This document shows positions 38,133-45,857 of a stretch of 64,000 nucleotides of DNA, piece after piece. Source of the stretch: Sulfitobacter dubius (lineage in GTDB: Bacteria; Pseudomonadota; Alphaproteobacteria; Rhodobacterales; Rhodobacteraceae); contig NZ_FOPG01000001.1 in assembly GCF_900113435.1 (NCBI RefSeq), forward strand, positions 1,335,240 through 1,399,239, written 5' to 3'. How positions within the stretch are numbered: position 1 is the stretch's first letter; every line of letters begins with the position of its first letter. Below the pieces are notes generated by a model. That model was not told the origin of the DNA and did not search any database. It saw nothing but the letters and a program-made list of their open reading frames with translations. The translations under genes were made by a program, and so were the position numbers.

Positions 38133-38801
38133 ATGCCTGTCGCGCCTGACGTGACAGCGCAGCCTTCGCCCAATTGCGGCCCGCGACGCGGCGGGCTGCG
38201 CCCCCGGTTTGTCGTTCTGCATTACACGGCCATGGCCAGCGCCCAAGCGGCGCTGGAACGGCTTTGCGATCCGTCTTCCGAAGTCTCTGCCCATTATCTG
38301 ATTTCCGAGCGCGGAGATGTCATTCAGCTGGTCGAGGAAGACCAGCGCGCGTGGCATGCAGGCCAAGGCGAGTGGGCGGGGCTCGACGACATTAATTCCC
38401 GCTCGATCGGTATCGAGTTGGACAACCGCGGCGATCACCCATTTTCCGAGCCGCAGATGCAGGCGCTCGAAACCCTCCTGCCCGGCATCATGGCGCGCCA
38501 CGGCATTCCGCTCGAAGGGGTGATCGGCCATTCCTGCATGGCACCGGGCCGCAAGATCGACCCTGGCCCGCGATTCGATTGGGCGCGGCTCGCACGGCGC
38601 GGGCTGGCGCTGCCTACGGGCGATGGCCCCCTTCCTGACAGCGTAACCACCGAAACCTTCCGCGATGCCGCACGGGCCGCAGGCTTCACCGCGCCCTGCG
38701 ACGATGACACGCTGCTGAGTACCGTGCGGATGCGGTTCAGGCCATGGGGGAGCGGCCCTCTCACCCCCGCAGACCACGCGGCCCTACCCCACGCCCATTG
38801 A
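38133..38801 (+). CDS. N-acetylmuramoyl-L-alanine amidase (amidase_2, AmpD/AmiD-like)
   Basis: The 222-residue zinc amidase has its zinc ligands in VLHYTAM (near residue 28) and GHSCMAPGRKIDPGP (near 132). Tryptophan and glutamate segments DQRAWHAGQGEW and NSRSIGIELDN lie between. It cleaves the amide bond between MurNAc and the peptide, for cell-wall recycling or remodelling. No signal peptide is visible, favouring a cytosolic AmpD-like role. It follows the excalibur lipoprotein gene and precedes rnpB. Confidence 0.9.
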   Translation: MPVAPDVTAQPSPNCGPRRGGLRPRFVVLHYTAMASAQAALERLCDPSSEVSAHYLISERGDVIQLVEEDQRAWHAGQGEWAGLDDINSRSIGIELDNRGDHPFSEPQMQALETLLPGIMARHGIPLEGVIGHSCMAPGRKIDPGPRFDWARLARRGLALPTGDGPLPDSVTTETFRDAARAAGFTAPCDDDTLLSTVRMRFRPWGSGPLTPADHAALPHAH

Positions 38802-38830
38802 CGCGCCGCGCGGCGGGGTCTAGGGCGGTC

Positions 38831-39316
38831 AGGCGCGGAAGGCTGGATGGCCGCTGCGTCGACTCGTGTCGCATGACCGACGTCCGCTCCCGTCACATGC
38901 ATGTGTGACATCCGCGGCGTCGCTTTTGCGAGACAAAAGCGACGTAGAGGAAAGTCCGGACTCCAAGAAGGAACGGTGCCGGGTAACGCCCGGGCGGGGC
39001 AACCCGACGGAAAGCGCCACAGAAATGAAACCGCCCCTACGGTCCGGCTTGCCGGAACAGTCGCAGGGGTAAGGGTGAAACGGTGGGGTAAGAGCCCACC
39101 GCGGGGCTGGCAACAGTTCTGGCACGGCAAGCCCCACCGGGAGCAATGCCAAATAGGGACCGCGCGCCGATGATCTTCGGGTCAAAGGCGGGGCTCTTCT
39201 GCCCCAGCAGGTCCGGGTTGGCAGCTATAGCTGCATCGGCAACGGTGCAGTCAGAGGAATGGTCATCGCCTGTTTTCGGACAGGTACAAAATCCGGCTTA
39301 TAGGCCTTCCGCGCAT
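38831..39316 (+). ncRNA. rnpB: RNase P RNA, class A
   Basis: This is the ribozyme that matures tRNA 5' ends. Conserved core pieces appear in order: GAGGAAAGTCCGGACTCC (P4/CR-I, 38946-38963), CACAGAAATGAAACCGCC, GGTAAGAGCCCACCG, AGAGGAATGG and the 3' CCGGCTTATAGGCC. Helix P1 forms between GCGCGGAAGGC (38833-38843) and GCCTTCCGCGC (39304-39314), fixing both ends to within a few bases. The 5' domain carries extra hairpins (38892-38909 and 38919-38943), making about 486 bases, longer than E. coli. A terminator follows at once. Confidence 0.95.
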
Positions 39317-39319
39317 ATT

Positions 39320-39351
39320 CCTGCCCTTTCAGGTCCGAAAGGCAGGTTTTT
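39320..39351 (+). terminator. Terminator of rnpB
   Basis: CCTGCC-C-TTTC (39320-39330) pairs with GAAAGGCAGG (39337-39346) with one bulged C, followed by TTTTT (39347-39351). Confidence 0.85.
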
Positions 39352-39394
39352 CGACGAAACCGGCGTCTTTCGGCATCGGACGGGCAAATAGCGG

Positions 39395-39422
39395 TTGACT
39401 CGGGCGCGGGTCTGACTAGAAC
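39395..39422 (+). promoter_or_regulatory. Sigma-70-type promoter of rpmG
   Basis: TTGACT (39395-39400) and TAGAAC (39417-39422) are separated by 16 bases and lie about 50 bases before the rpmG start, downstream of the rnpB terminator. It is the best -35/-10 pair in that spacer. Confidence 0.6.
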
Positions 39423-39475
39423 CCGAAATTCAGAATTCACGCACGCCTGCGCGGCCGTGCAGCAGGAGAAGACAC

Positions 39476-39643
39476 ATGGCGAAGCCAACCACGATCAAGA
39501 TCCGTCTGAACTCGTCCGCGGGCACAGGCCATTTCTACGTTACAAAGAAAAACGCACGCACCATGACCGAGAAAATGGTCATCAAGAAATACGACCCTGT
39601 TGCGCGCAAACACGTGGAATACAAAGAAGGCAAGATCAAGTAA
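39476..39643 (+). CDS. rpmG: 50S ribosomal protein L33
   Basis: A 55-codon frame encodes [20 protein letters not shown] ... [17 protein letters not shown], the L33 family without the zinc cysteines (C- form). It is a large-subunit protein near the E site. AGGAG lies seven bases before the ATG. Promoter and terminator flank it, so it is probably monocistronic. It is under the usual 60-residue cut-off but unmistakable. Confidence 0.96.
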   Translation: MAKPTTIKIRLNSSAGTGHFYVTKKNARTMTEKMVIKKYDPVARKHVEYKEGKIK

Positions 39644-39669
39644 GATCGCCTGACTTGAATGGTTTATTA

Positions 39670-39698
39670 GACCACGTGCTATGCGCGTGGTCTTTTGC
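39670..39698 (+). terminator. Terminator of rpmG
   Basis: GACCACGTGC (39670-39679) pairs with GCGCGTGGTC (39683-39692) with one G-T pair and a three-base loop, followed by TTTTGCGTTT. Confidence 0.85.
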
Positions 39699-39784
39699 GT
39701 TTGGGGTGGAGGTCAGGTTCAAAGCCCCCCTGCCCGCGCATGCGTCAGACAGGCCGCGACCAGAGACAGCCATAGCGGCCCCAT

Positions 39785-40183
39785 TCAGTGCCCTTCGATC
39801 ACCCACTGCTTTGACGGTTGCGCCAGTTGGTACCGCAGGCACCCGCGCGCCCTGTCAAAGTGCAACGCGTCTCTCATAGGGGACTCCGCCTGCGCCAACT
39901 CAAACCGCGCGCAGACTTGGAAAGCATCTTCGCCTTGCGTCACCTCATAGGCTGCTCCGGTCTGTGGATCCGTTGCGTCCGCCGCAGAACGGCAAGCCCG
40001 CGAGAATGCCCTCCCATCGCCCGCATCGCAAATGATCGCATCGGCGATTCGATGCAGATCGGCGAAGCGCTGGTCATCGCGCTTTTCGGCCCGCGCCTGC
40101 CCCGGCCCGCCCACCACCGCGAGCCCCGAAACAACCGCGCCCGACACGACTGCAATCACCGCAACAAAAAGCAGCTTGTTCAC
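39785..40183 (-). CDS. Hypothetical exported or membrane-anchored protein
   Basis: This frame gives 132 residues from a GTG at 40183 that overlaps the upstream stop codon (GTGA). The product begins with a hydrophobic helix (NKLLFVAVIAVVSGAVVSGL). A hydrophilic domain with three cysteines (AIICDAG, RACRSAA, QVCARFE plus GCLRYQ) follows. No family is recognised. A longer reading to 40480 merely runs out of frame through the DUF5671 gene. Coupling to that gene suggests a related envelope role. Confidence 0.62.
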   Translation of the reverse strand: MNKLLFVAVIAVVSGAVVSGLAVVGGPGQARAEKRDDQRFADLHRIADAIICDAGDGRAFSRACRSAADATDPQTGAAYEVTQGEDAFQVCARFELAQAESPMRDALHFDRARGCLRYQLAQPSKQWVIEGH

Positions 40184-40800
40184 ACCGCTGCTCCGCGCCC
40201 ATCGCCCGCGCGGTAATAGCCGAAAATGCCCCCGGCAATGCCCGCCACGACCAAGGCCTTTAGGGCGAACTGCAACGTGAAATCGCCATTCAGAAAGGCA
40301 TAGATCACCGCAACCAGATCGCCCAAAAGCACGGCAGCGGCAAAAAGCAGCGTTACATAGGTCATCCAATTGCGGATGGCCGAACGCTGTAACGCCGGGT
40401 CCGCCGCCAGCCGCGCCCGTTCGCGGGTGGCGAGCCAAAGATAAAGCGGCAAGGTCACAATCAGCACGGCCACCGCCCAACGGATACGATGATCCGCCGT
40501 GCGCGCCGACGCGTCGAGCAGGTGGTCAATCAGCGCATGCAGCAGCCCCACCAGATAGCCCGCGCCAAACAACAGCGCGCCGAACATCAACGCATAGATA
40601 AAAAAGTCCCGCGCTGTGACGACGGTCTGCGGGCGCGGCACCGGCGGAGCGAAGGGCACATCGGCCCAGCCATCAAGCGCGTCCGTGATCTCATGCGTTG
40701 ACCAGCCTGCCTGCGTCAGAACCGATGCAATCTCTGCGCGGTTTTTGCCCGCGCTCAGCGCATCCCGCACGAATACAGCTAAATCCTTACTGCTCGCCAT
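40180..40800 (-). CDS. DUF5671-domain membrane protein
   Basis: The 206-residue protein has an N-terminal helical segment (DLAVFVRDALSAGKNRAEIA ... AGWSTHEITDALDGWADVPF) typical of DUF5671-associated short domains. Four membrane helices follow between about residues 65 and 200. The function is unknown. It lies between tadA (three bases downstream of its stop) and the cysteine-containing protein gene, all on the minus strand. Confidence 0.78.
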   Translation of the reverse strand: MASSKDLAVFVRDALSAGKNRAEIASVLTQAGWSTHEITDALDGWADVPFAPPVPRPQTVVTARDFFIYALMFGALLFGAGYLVGLLHALIDHLLDASARTADHRIRWAVAVLIVTLPLYLWLATRERARLAADPALQRSAIRNWMTYVTLLFAAAVLLGDLVAVIYAFLNGDFTLQFALKALVVAGIAGGIFGYYRAGDGRGAAV

Positions 40801-40803
40801 GGG

Positions 40804-41259
40804 CTACCCCCCTCTTTTTGCTTTGAAAAAATCGGTCAGCAAGTCTTCGGCATCGCTCGCGGCGATACCATCAAAGACCTCTGGCGCATGGTGGCATTGC
40901 GGATGCGAAAACACCCGCGCGCCTTGCGCCACGCCGCCTGACTTGGGGTCTGCCGCGCCATAAAACAACCGCCCGACCCGGGCGGCGGCGATGGCCCCGG
41001 CGCACATCGCACAAGGCTCTAATGTGACGTAGAGCGTATGGTTAATCAGCCGCTCCGACCCAACCGCGGCACAGGCGGCGCGCAGGGCCAACATCTCGGC
41101 ATGGGCGGTCGGATCATGGCGTGCGCGGGTCTCATTGCCCGCCGCTGCAATGATCTCTCCCGTGGGAGAGACCACAACCGCGCCCACCGGCACCTCGCCG
41201 CGCGCGGCGGCGGCACGGGCTTCTTCCAGCGCCTGAGCCATATATGAGCGAAACTTCAT
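40804..41259 (-). CDS. tadA: tRNA-specific adenosine deaminase
   Basis: The 151-residue zinc deaminase converts A34 to inosine in tRNA-Arg(ACG). The catalytic HAEMLAL motif (near residue 53) and PCAMCAGAI (near 83) are intact. ATG at 41259 (MKFRSYMAQALEEA) fits the family; an open extension of 45 codons has no support. It is divergent from rluB. Confidence 0.93.
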   Translation of the reverse strand: MKFRSYMAQALEEARAAAARGEVPVGAVVVSPTGEIIAAAGNETRARHDPTAHAEMLALRAACAAVGSERLINHTLYVTLEPCAMCAGAIAAARVGRLFYGAADPKSGGVAQGARVFSHPQCHHAPEVFDGIAASDAEDLLTDFFKAKRGG

Positions 41260-41321
41260 CCGTTCACATGGCCGCAAACGCCACCCTTTCGCAAGGGCGT
41301 GAAACAGGGTAAGCGCAGTGT

Positions 41322-42380
41322 ATGAACGCAAAACCTCCCTCCTCCGGCTCCGGCCCGACTGCTGATTCTTCCGATGCCGCCGCCGATACAGCAAAGGGCG
41401 ACCGCATCGCCAAAGTGCTGTCTCGCGCAGGCATCGCCTCGCGTCGTGAGGCTGAGCGGATGATTGAGGCGGGCCGCGTGCGCGTGAATGGGGAGCAGAT
41501 CACCTCGCCCGCGCTGAACGTGACGCCCGACGATAAGATTACAGTCGACAACACCCCCGTCGGCGCGCCCGAGCCGCCGCGCATCTGGCTCTACCACAAG
41601 CCCACCGGGTTGGTGACGACGAACTCTGACGAAAAAGGCCGCGAAACGATCTTTGACGCCCTGCCCGAGGACATGCCTCGCGTGATGACCGTGGGGCGGC
41701 TTGATCTCAATTCCGAAGGTCTGCTGCTACTGACCAATGACGGCGGCGTGAAACGCAAGCTGGAATTGCCCAGCACCGGCTGGCTACGCCGCTATCGTGC
41801 CCGGGTGAATGGCCGCCCCACCGATGAGATGCTGGAACCGCTGCGCAAAGGCATCACCGTGGAGGGCGAACAGTTCCAACCGATGGATGTATCGCTGGAC
41901 CGTCAGCAAGGCGCGAACGCTTGGCTGACCATCGGCCTGCGCGAAGGCCGCAACCGTGAGATTCGCCGCGCGATGGAGGCTGTTGGCCTGACTGTGAACC
42001 GGCTGATCCGCGTCTCCTACGGCCCGTTCCAATTGGGCGAACTTAAAACTGGCGAAGTCGAAGAGCTGCGCCGCAAGGTCGTGCGTGACCAATTGGGGCT
42101 AGAGCTGGAAGACCCCACCGGCACCGCCGTCAAGAAACCCACCACAGTACGTCGCCCGCCGCGGCGCAAACCCGGTGGCTTCGGCGGCGCGGGCCAGCCG
42201 GGCATGCCGGTGCAACGGGGCGAAGACGACGAACCACCGCCCCGTCGCGGTGGCGGCAAGGCCAAGAACGCGCCGCGTGGCAAGGCGACATCGGGCAGAA
42301 ACACTGCCAAACCGGGCGCGCGCCCCGGTGGCCGTACGGGTGGTAAACCCGGCAGCAGGGGCCCAAAGCCCCGCCGCTGA
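41322..42380 (+). CDS. rluB: 23S rRNA pseudouridine synthase, RluB/RsuA type, with long basic tail
   Basis: The 352-residue protein has an S4 domain (RIAKVLSRAGIASRREAERM, residues about 27-85). A RsuA-type catalytic domain has its aspartate in GRLDLNSEGLLLLTND (near 127). The core ends near 265. The last ~90 residues are low-complexity and rich in Pro, Arg, Lys and Gly (KPTTVRRPPRRKPGGF and similar), probably an RNA-binding disordered tail. RluB over RluE/F is favoured by the tail and the core. Confidence 0.9.
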   Translation: MNAKPPSSGSGPTADSSDAAADTAKGDRIAKVLSRAGIASRREAERMIEAGRVRVNGEQITSPALNVTPDDKITVDNTPVGAPEPPRIWLYHKPTGLVTTNSDEKGRETIFDALPEDMPRVMTVGRLDLNSEGLLLLTNDGGVKRKLELPSTGWLRRYRARVNGRPTDEMLEPLRKGITVEGEQFQPMDVSLDRQQGANAWLTIGLREGRNREIRRAMEAVGLTVNRLIRVSYGPFQLGELKTGEVEELRRKVVRDQLGLELEDPTGTAVKKPTTVRRPPRRKPGGFGGAGQPGMPVQRGEDDEPPPRRGGGKAKNAPRGKATSGRNTAKPGARPGGRTGGKPGSRGPKPRR

Positions 42381-42492
42381 CATTCTCGGCCCCCGTCTGA
42401 GCCGCCGATTGCTGGAACGCTGCTGTAATGCGCGCGTTGAATAGAGAACGACAGGCAAGACCGGCGCGAAACCGCTGTCAGAAAAGGGCAAT

Positions 42493-42723
42493 ATGGCGCG
42501 AATACTGATGTTTTTGGTGGCCTTGGCTGCGCTGGTGGTTATCATCCTCGGCGCGGCCTCGCTCTTGGGGCGCGCGGCAGACACCGCAGGCACAGCTCTG
42601 CGCCCCATCTGGGGCAGCAAAAGGGGAAACTTGATGGCGCCCACACCCTTTCAGAAAATCGCTTATGGGGCGCTTCTGGTAGTGCTACTGGGCGTGACCA
42701 GCGGCTTTCTCGGGGGGCTTTAA
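42493..42723 (+). CDS. Small two-helix membrane protein, first gene of the XpaC-TelA run
   Basis: The 76-residue protein has an N-terminal helix (ILMFLVALAALVVIILGAAS) and a C-terminal helix (IAYGALLVVLLGVTSGFLGG). I do not recognise a family. AAAAGGGCAAT precedes its ATG. Only three bases separate it from xpaC, and it is most likely co-transcribed. Positioned as it is, it could be a membrane partner of XpaC/TelA. Confidence 0.72.
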   Translation: MARILMFLVALAALVVIILGAASLLGRAADTAGTALRPIWGSKRGNLMAPTPFQKIAYGALLVVLLGVTSGFLGGL

Positions 42724-42726
42724 GCC

Positions 42727-43641
42727 ATGGCGCGACGCTTTGGGGGCCGCTATAGCCCCGATCCCGATACACAGCCCGGCAAAACCCCGCGCAAAACGCA
42801 ACGGCTGCGCGTTGACCCAGCGGGTGGGCGTGTGAACCTGATGTTCCTGCCACCCATTGTTTTGGCCGCGACCTCTTTGATGGGGGGCGCTGGTACTCTG
42901 GTCATTGGGCTTGCCGGGGCTTTTGTGCTGGCCTCTGGCGTATGGCTTTTGCGCGAAGGTTTGCTTGCCGAAGCTGAGTATAACGAGCGCAAGGTCGCCC
43001 GCCGCCCCGCGTGGCCCCGCAAGATCTTCGCTGCCCTTCTGGCCGGATTGGGCACTGCACTCGCCGCCTACACATCAGAGCCCGGCACAGTCGCCCCGCT
43101 GCTGTACGGCGTGGCGGTTGGTGCGCTGCATGTGGCTGCCTTTGGCATTGATCCGTTAAAAAACAAAGGGATGGAAGGCATCGACACCTTCCAACAAGAC
43201 CGCGTGGCCCGCGTGGTGGATGAGGCCGAAAAACTGCTGTCAGGCATGAGCCAGGCAATCCTCCGCGCCGGAGACCGCCGTGCCGAAGCACGGTTGGCAG
43301 ATTTCCAAGACACCGCACGTCACCTGATCCGCACCGTCGAAGAAGACCCGCGAGATTTGACAGCCGCCCGCAAATACCTTGTCGTCTACCTACGCGGCGC
43401 GCATGATGCGACGGTGAAATTCGCCGATCTTTATGCCCGTAACCACGATGAACAAGCCCGCGATGATTACCTTGCGCTGCTCGACGATCTGGATGAGAAT
43501 TTCGCCGCTCGAACGGCGAAATCCCTGCTTGACGATCGCAGCGATCTGAACGTCGAAATCGACGTGCTGCGTGCGCGTCTCTCCCGCGAGGGGGTCAGGC
43601 TGGATCAGTCTACGCCCGTAAATACTAAGGAAGATCAGTGA
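42727..43641 (+). CDS. xpaC: XpaC-family (5-bromo-4-chloroindolyl phosphate hydrolysis) protein
   Basis: The 304-residue protein has two pairs of hydrophobic helices in its first 150 residues (LMFLPPIVLAATSLMGGAGT and KIFAALLAGLGTALAAYTS). A helical cytosolic domain follows (RVARVVDEAEKLLSGMSQAI ... RHLIRTVEEDPRDL). This matches XpaC. The family name derives from a phosphatase-like phenotype in Bacillus, and its true activity is unknown. The stop overlaps the telA start (TGATG). In Bacillus xpaC is likewise paired with the TelA homologue yaaN. Confidence 0.87.
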   Translation: MARRFGGRYSPDPDTQPGKTPRKTQRLRVDPAGGRVNLMFLPPIVLAATSLMGGAGTLVIGLAGAFVLASGVWLLREGLLAEAEYNERKVARRPAWPRKIFAALLAGLGTALAAYTSEPGTVAPLLYGVAVGALHVAAFGIDPLKNKGMEGIDTFQQDRVARVVDEAEKLLSGMSQAILRAGDRRAEARLADFQDTARHLIRTVEEDPRDLTAARKYLVVYLRGAHDATVKFADLYARNHDEQARDDYLALLDDLDENFAARTAKSLLDDRSDLNVEIDVLRARLSREGVRLDQSTPVNTKEDQ

Positions 43642-44837
43642 TGACCGATGCCGTCCGTGAAAAAGCTGCCCAGTCCCAAGGGCTGGTCGAAGAAGTGAAC
43701 GCAACCGTCCTGCCCGAACCTTCGGACGCCAACGCCATCGTGCCATTGGCCAAAGCCGACGCGACCCAGAGTGCAGAAATTCAAAAACGCATGGCCGAGA
43801 TTGACGTGACCGACACGCAATCCATCGTCAGCTTCGGCTCTGCCGCGCAGGCCGAGTTACAAGAGATCAGCCAATCCATGCTCGCCGATGTGCGCAACAA
43901 GGATGTCGGGCCGGCAGGCGACAGCCTGCGCACCATGGTCAGCGCGATTCGCGGTTTCTCGGTCTCGGAACTGGACGTCCGCCGCAAGCAAAGCTGGTGG
44001 GAAAAACTGTTGGGCCGTGCCACGCCTTTCGCCAAATTCACCGCGCGTTTTGAAGAGGTGCAAGGCCAGATTGACCAGATCACTGACAATTTACTGGCCC
44101 ATGAGCACACGCTGTTGAAAGACATCAAATCGCTCGACTTGCTTTATGAAAAGACGCTGCAATTCTACGATGAATTGGCGCTGTATATTTCTGCCGGTGA
44201 GGCCAAGATCGTAGAGTTGGATCACAAAACCATCCCCGCAAAACAGACTGCGCTGGATAAGGCGAGCGAAGAAAATCAGGTAATGCGCGCCCAAGAATTG
44301 CGCGATCTGCGCGCCGCGCGTGATGATCTGGAACGCCGGGTGCATGACCTTAAACTGACGCGGCAGGTGACGATGCAATCCCTGCCCTCCATTCGCTTGG
44401 TGCAAGAAAACGATAAAAGTCTTGTGACCAAGATTAACTCGACCTTGGTCAACACCGTGCCGCTGTGGGAAACGCAACTTGCGCAGGCTGTGACGATCCA
44501 ACGCAGCAGTGAGGCGGCAAATGCCGTGCGCGAAGCGAATGATCTGACCAACGAGTTGTTGACCTCCAACGCCAAGAACCTGCGCGACAGCAATAAGATC
44601 ATCCGCCAAGAGATGGAGCGCGGTGTGTTTGACATCGAAGCGGTAAAACAGGCCAACGAAGACCTGATCGGCACCATCGAAGAATCGCTTCAGATCGCGG
44701 ACCAAGGCAAAGCAAAACGCGCGGCTGCAGAAAAGGACCTGCAAGAGATGGAAGGCCGCTTGCGCGACACATTGGCCGCAGCCAAAGCCCGCGAAACGGG
44801 TTTGGGGGACACCACCAGCAACGCGGTCCCGAGCTAA
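43641..44837 (+). CDS. telA: Toxic anion resistance protein TelA
   Basis: The 398-residue hydrophilic protein is predicted almost entirely helical with coiled coils, and matches the TelA family. Segments include SAIRGFSVSELDVRRKQSWW (near 95), TRQVTMQSLPSIRLVQENDK (near 250) and NAKNLRDSNKIIRQEMERGV (near 310). TelA was named for tellurite resistance. Its biochemical role is unresolved but it recurs with stress and Ter-type genes. It is fully overlapped or adjacent with xpaC upstream. Confidence 0.93.
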   Translation: MTDAVREKAAQSQGLVEEVNATVLPEPSDANAIVPLAKADATQSAEIQKRMAEIDVTDTQSIVSFGSAAQAELQEISQSMLADVRNKDVGPAGDSLRTMVSAIRGFSVSELDVRRKQSWWEKLLGRATPFAKFTARFEEVQGQIDQITDNLLAHEHTLLKDIKSLDLLYEKTLQFYDELALYISAGEAKIVELDHKTIPAKQTALDKASEENQVMRAQELRDLRAARDDLERRVHDLKLTRQVTMQSLPSIRLVQENDKSLVTKINSTLVNTVPLWETQLAQAVTIQRSSEAANAVREANDLTNELLTSNAKNLRDSNKIIRQEMERGVFDIEAVKQANEDLIGTIEESLQIADQGKAKRAAAEKDLQEMEGRLRDTLAAAKARETGLGDTTSNAVPS

Positions 44838-44859
44838 GACCGACGTGAGGGAACTGGCA

Positions 44860-45822
44860 ATGCAAGGACGTTTGCGCCGACATTTGCGCGTCGCTGGGGT
44901 GTTGTCTCTCTGCGCCTTGTTGCTTGCCTGTGCGGAACCCGCGCCGGCGCCGCAAACGGTTGCTAAACCCCAAGCACGCCCGGCTGAGCCAGCTCCGCGC
45001 CCACCCGAGGTTGCCAAACCCACATCTCAAAAAAGCGCAATGCTGCGCAGCTATTTGCATCAGGTTGAAAAGGCGCAACTGGGCCAAGACCTGCTGCGCC
45101 AAGACGGCGGCGGGCCCGACACGCCTTTCACCAGCGACATGCTGGCGCGGAACTTTGAACAGATCGCGCTTTATAATGAGTACGACGGCAATTTTTCGGG
45201 CCAAGGCGGTGCAAGCCCGCTGCGCCGCTGGGAAGCGCCAGTGCATATGGGGATCATCTTTGGCGATAGCATCCCCCCTTCGCAGCGCCGCTCTGACACG
45301 GCCCACATCAAAGCGTTTGCCCGACGTCTTTCACGGGTCACCGGGCATCCGGTTTCGACCAGTGGCACGTCTAATTTCATGGTGATCGTCGCCTCAGAGG
45401 ATGACCGCGTCGAAGCATTGACCCAAGCCGCCGAAAAGGTCGCGGGTGTCAGCCCTTCATCGCTCCGCGCGATGCGCAACATGCGCCGCGACACCTATTG
45501 CGCCGTAGCGGCCTATGCAGCGGGCGACAATCCCAACGTCTACACCGCCGCCGTCGCGGTGATCCGGTCGGAAAATCCTGAACTGTTGCGGCTATCGTGC
45601 ATTCACGAAGAACTGGCTCAGGGGCTGGGTCTGGCCAACGACAGCCCCAGTGCGCGGCCATCAATCTTTAACGATGACGACGAATTCGCCCTGCTCACCA
45701 AACATGACGAGCTTCTGCTTAAGATTCTCTATGACGCGCGGCTGCGCCCCGGTATGACGGCAGAGCAGGTCAACCCGATCAGCCGGATCATCGCGCGCGA
45801 GTTGACGGACGGGCCGGTGTAG
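44860..45822 (+). CDS. DUF2927-domain lipoprotein
   Basis: The 320-residue protein has a lipoprotein signal ending LLLAC (cysteine near 24) and a Pro/Ala-rich linker (EPAPAPQTVAKPQARPAEP). A DUF2927 domain follows, with PVHMGIIFGDSIPP and SCIHEELAQGLGLANDSP, where HEE with GLGLxND suggests a zinc-metallopeptidase-like site. ATG at 44860 follows GTGAGGGAA. It is 22 bases after telA, same strand. A periplasmic, possibly proteolytic, partner of the module is a reasonable but unproven reading. Confidence 0.82.
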   Translation: MQGRLRRHLRVAGVLSLCALLLACAEPAPAPQTVAKPQARPAEPAPRPPEVAKPTSQKSAMLRSYLHQVEKAQLGQDLLRQDGGGPDTPFTSDMLARNFEQIALYNEYDGNFSGQGGASPLRRWEAPVHMGIIFGDSIPPSQRRSDTAHIKAFARRLSRVTGHPVSTSGTSNFMVIVASEDDRVEALTQAAEKVAGVSPSSLRAMRNMRRDTYCAVAAYAAGDNPNVYTAAVAVIRSENPELLRLSCIHEELAQGLGLANDSPSARPSIFNDDDEFALLTKHDELLLKILYDARLRPGMTAEQVNPISRIIARELTDGPV

Positions 45823-45857
45823 CGCACCTTTACGACGAAAAAATAAGGACCATTCCC

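Noticed and set aside
37410-38777. 455-codon minus-strand frame opposite the excalibur and amidase genes
   Set aside because: Both plus-strand genes have clear domains; this frame has none.
40184-40480. N-terminal extension of the 39785-40183 protein
   Set aside because: It overlaps the DUF5671 gene out of frame; the GTG at the GTGA overlap followed by a hydrophobic helix is the better start.
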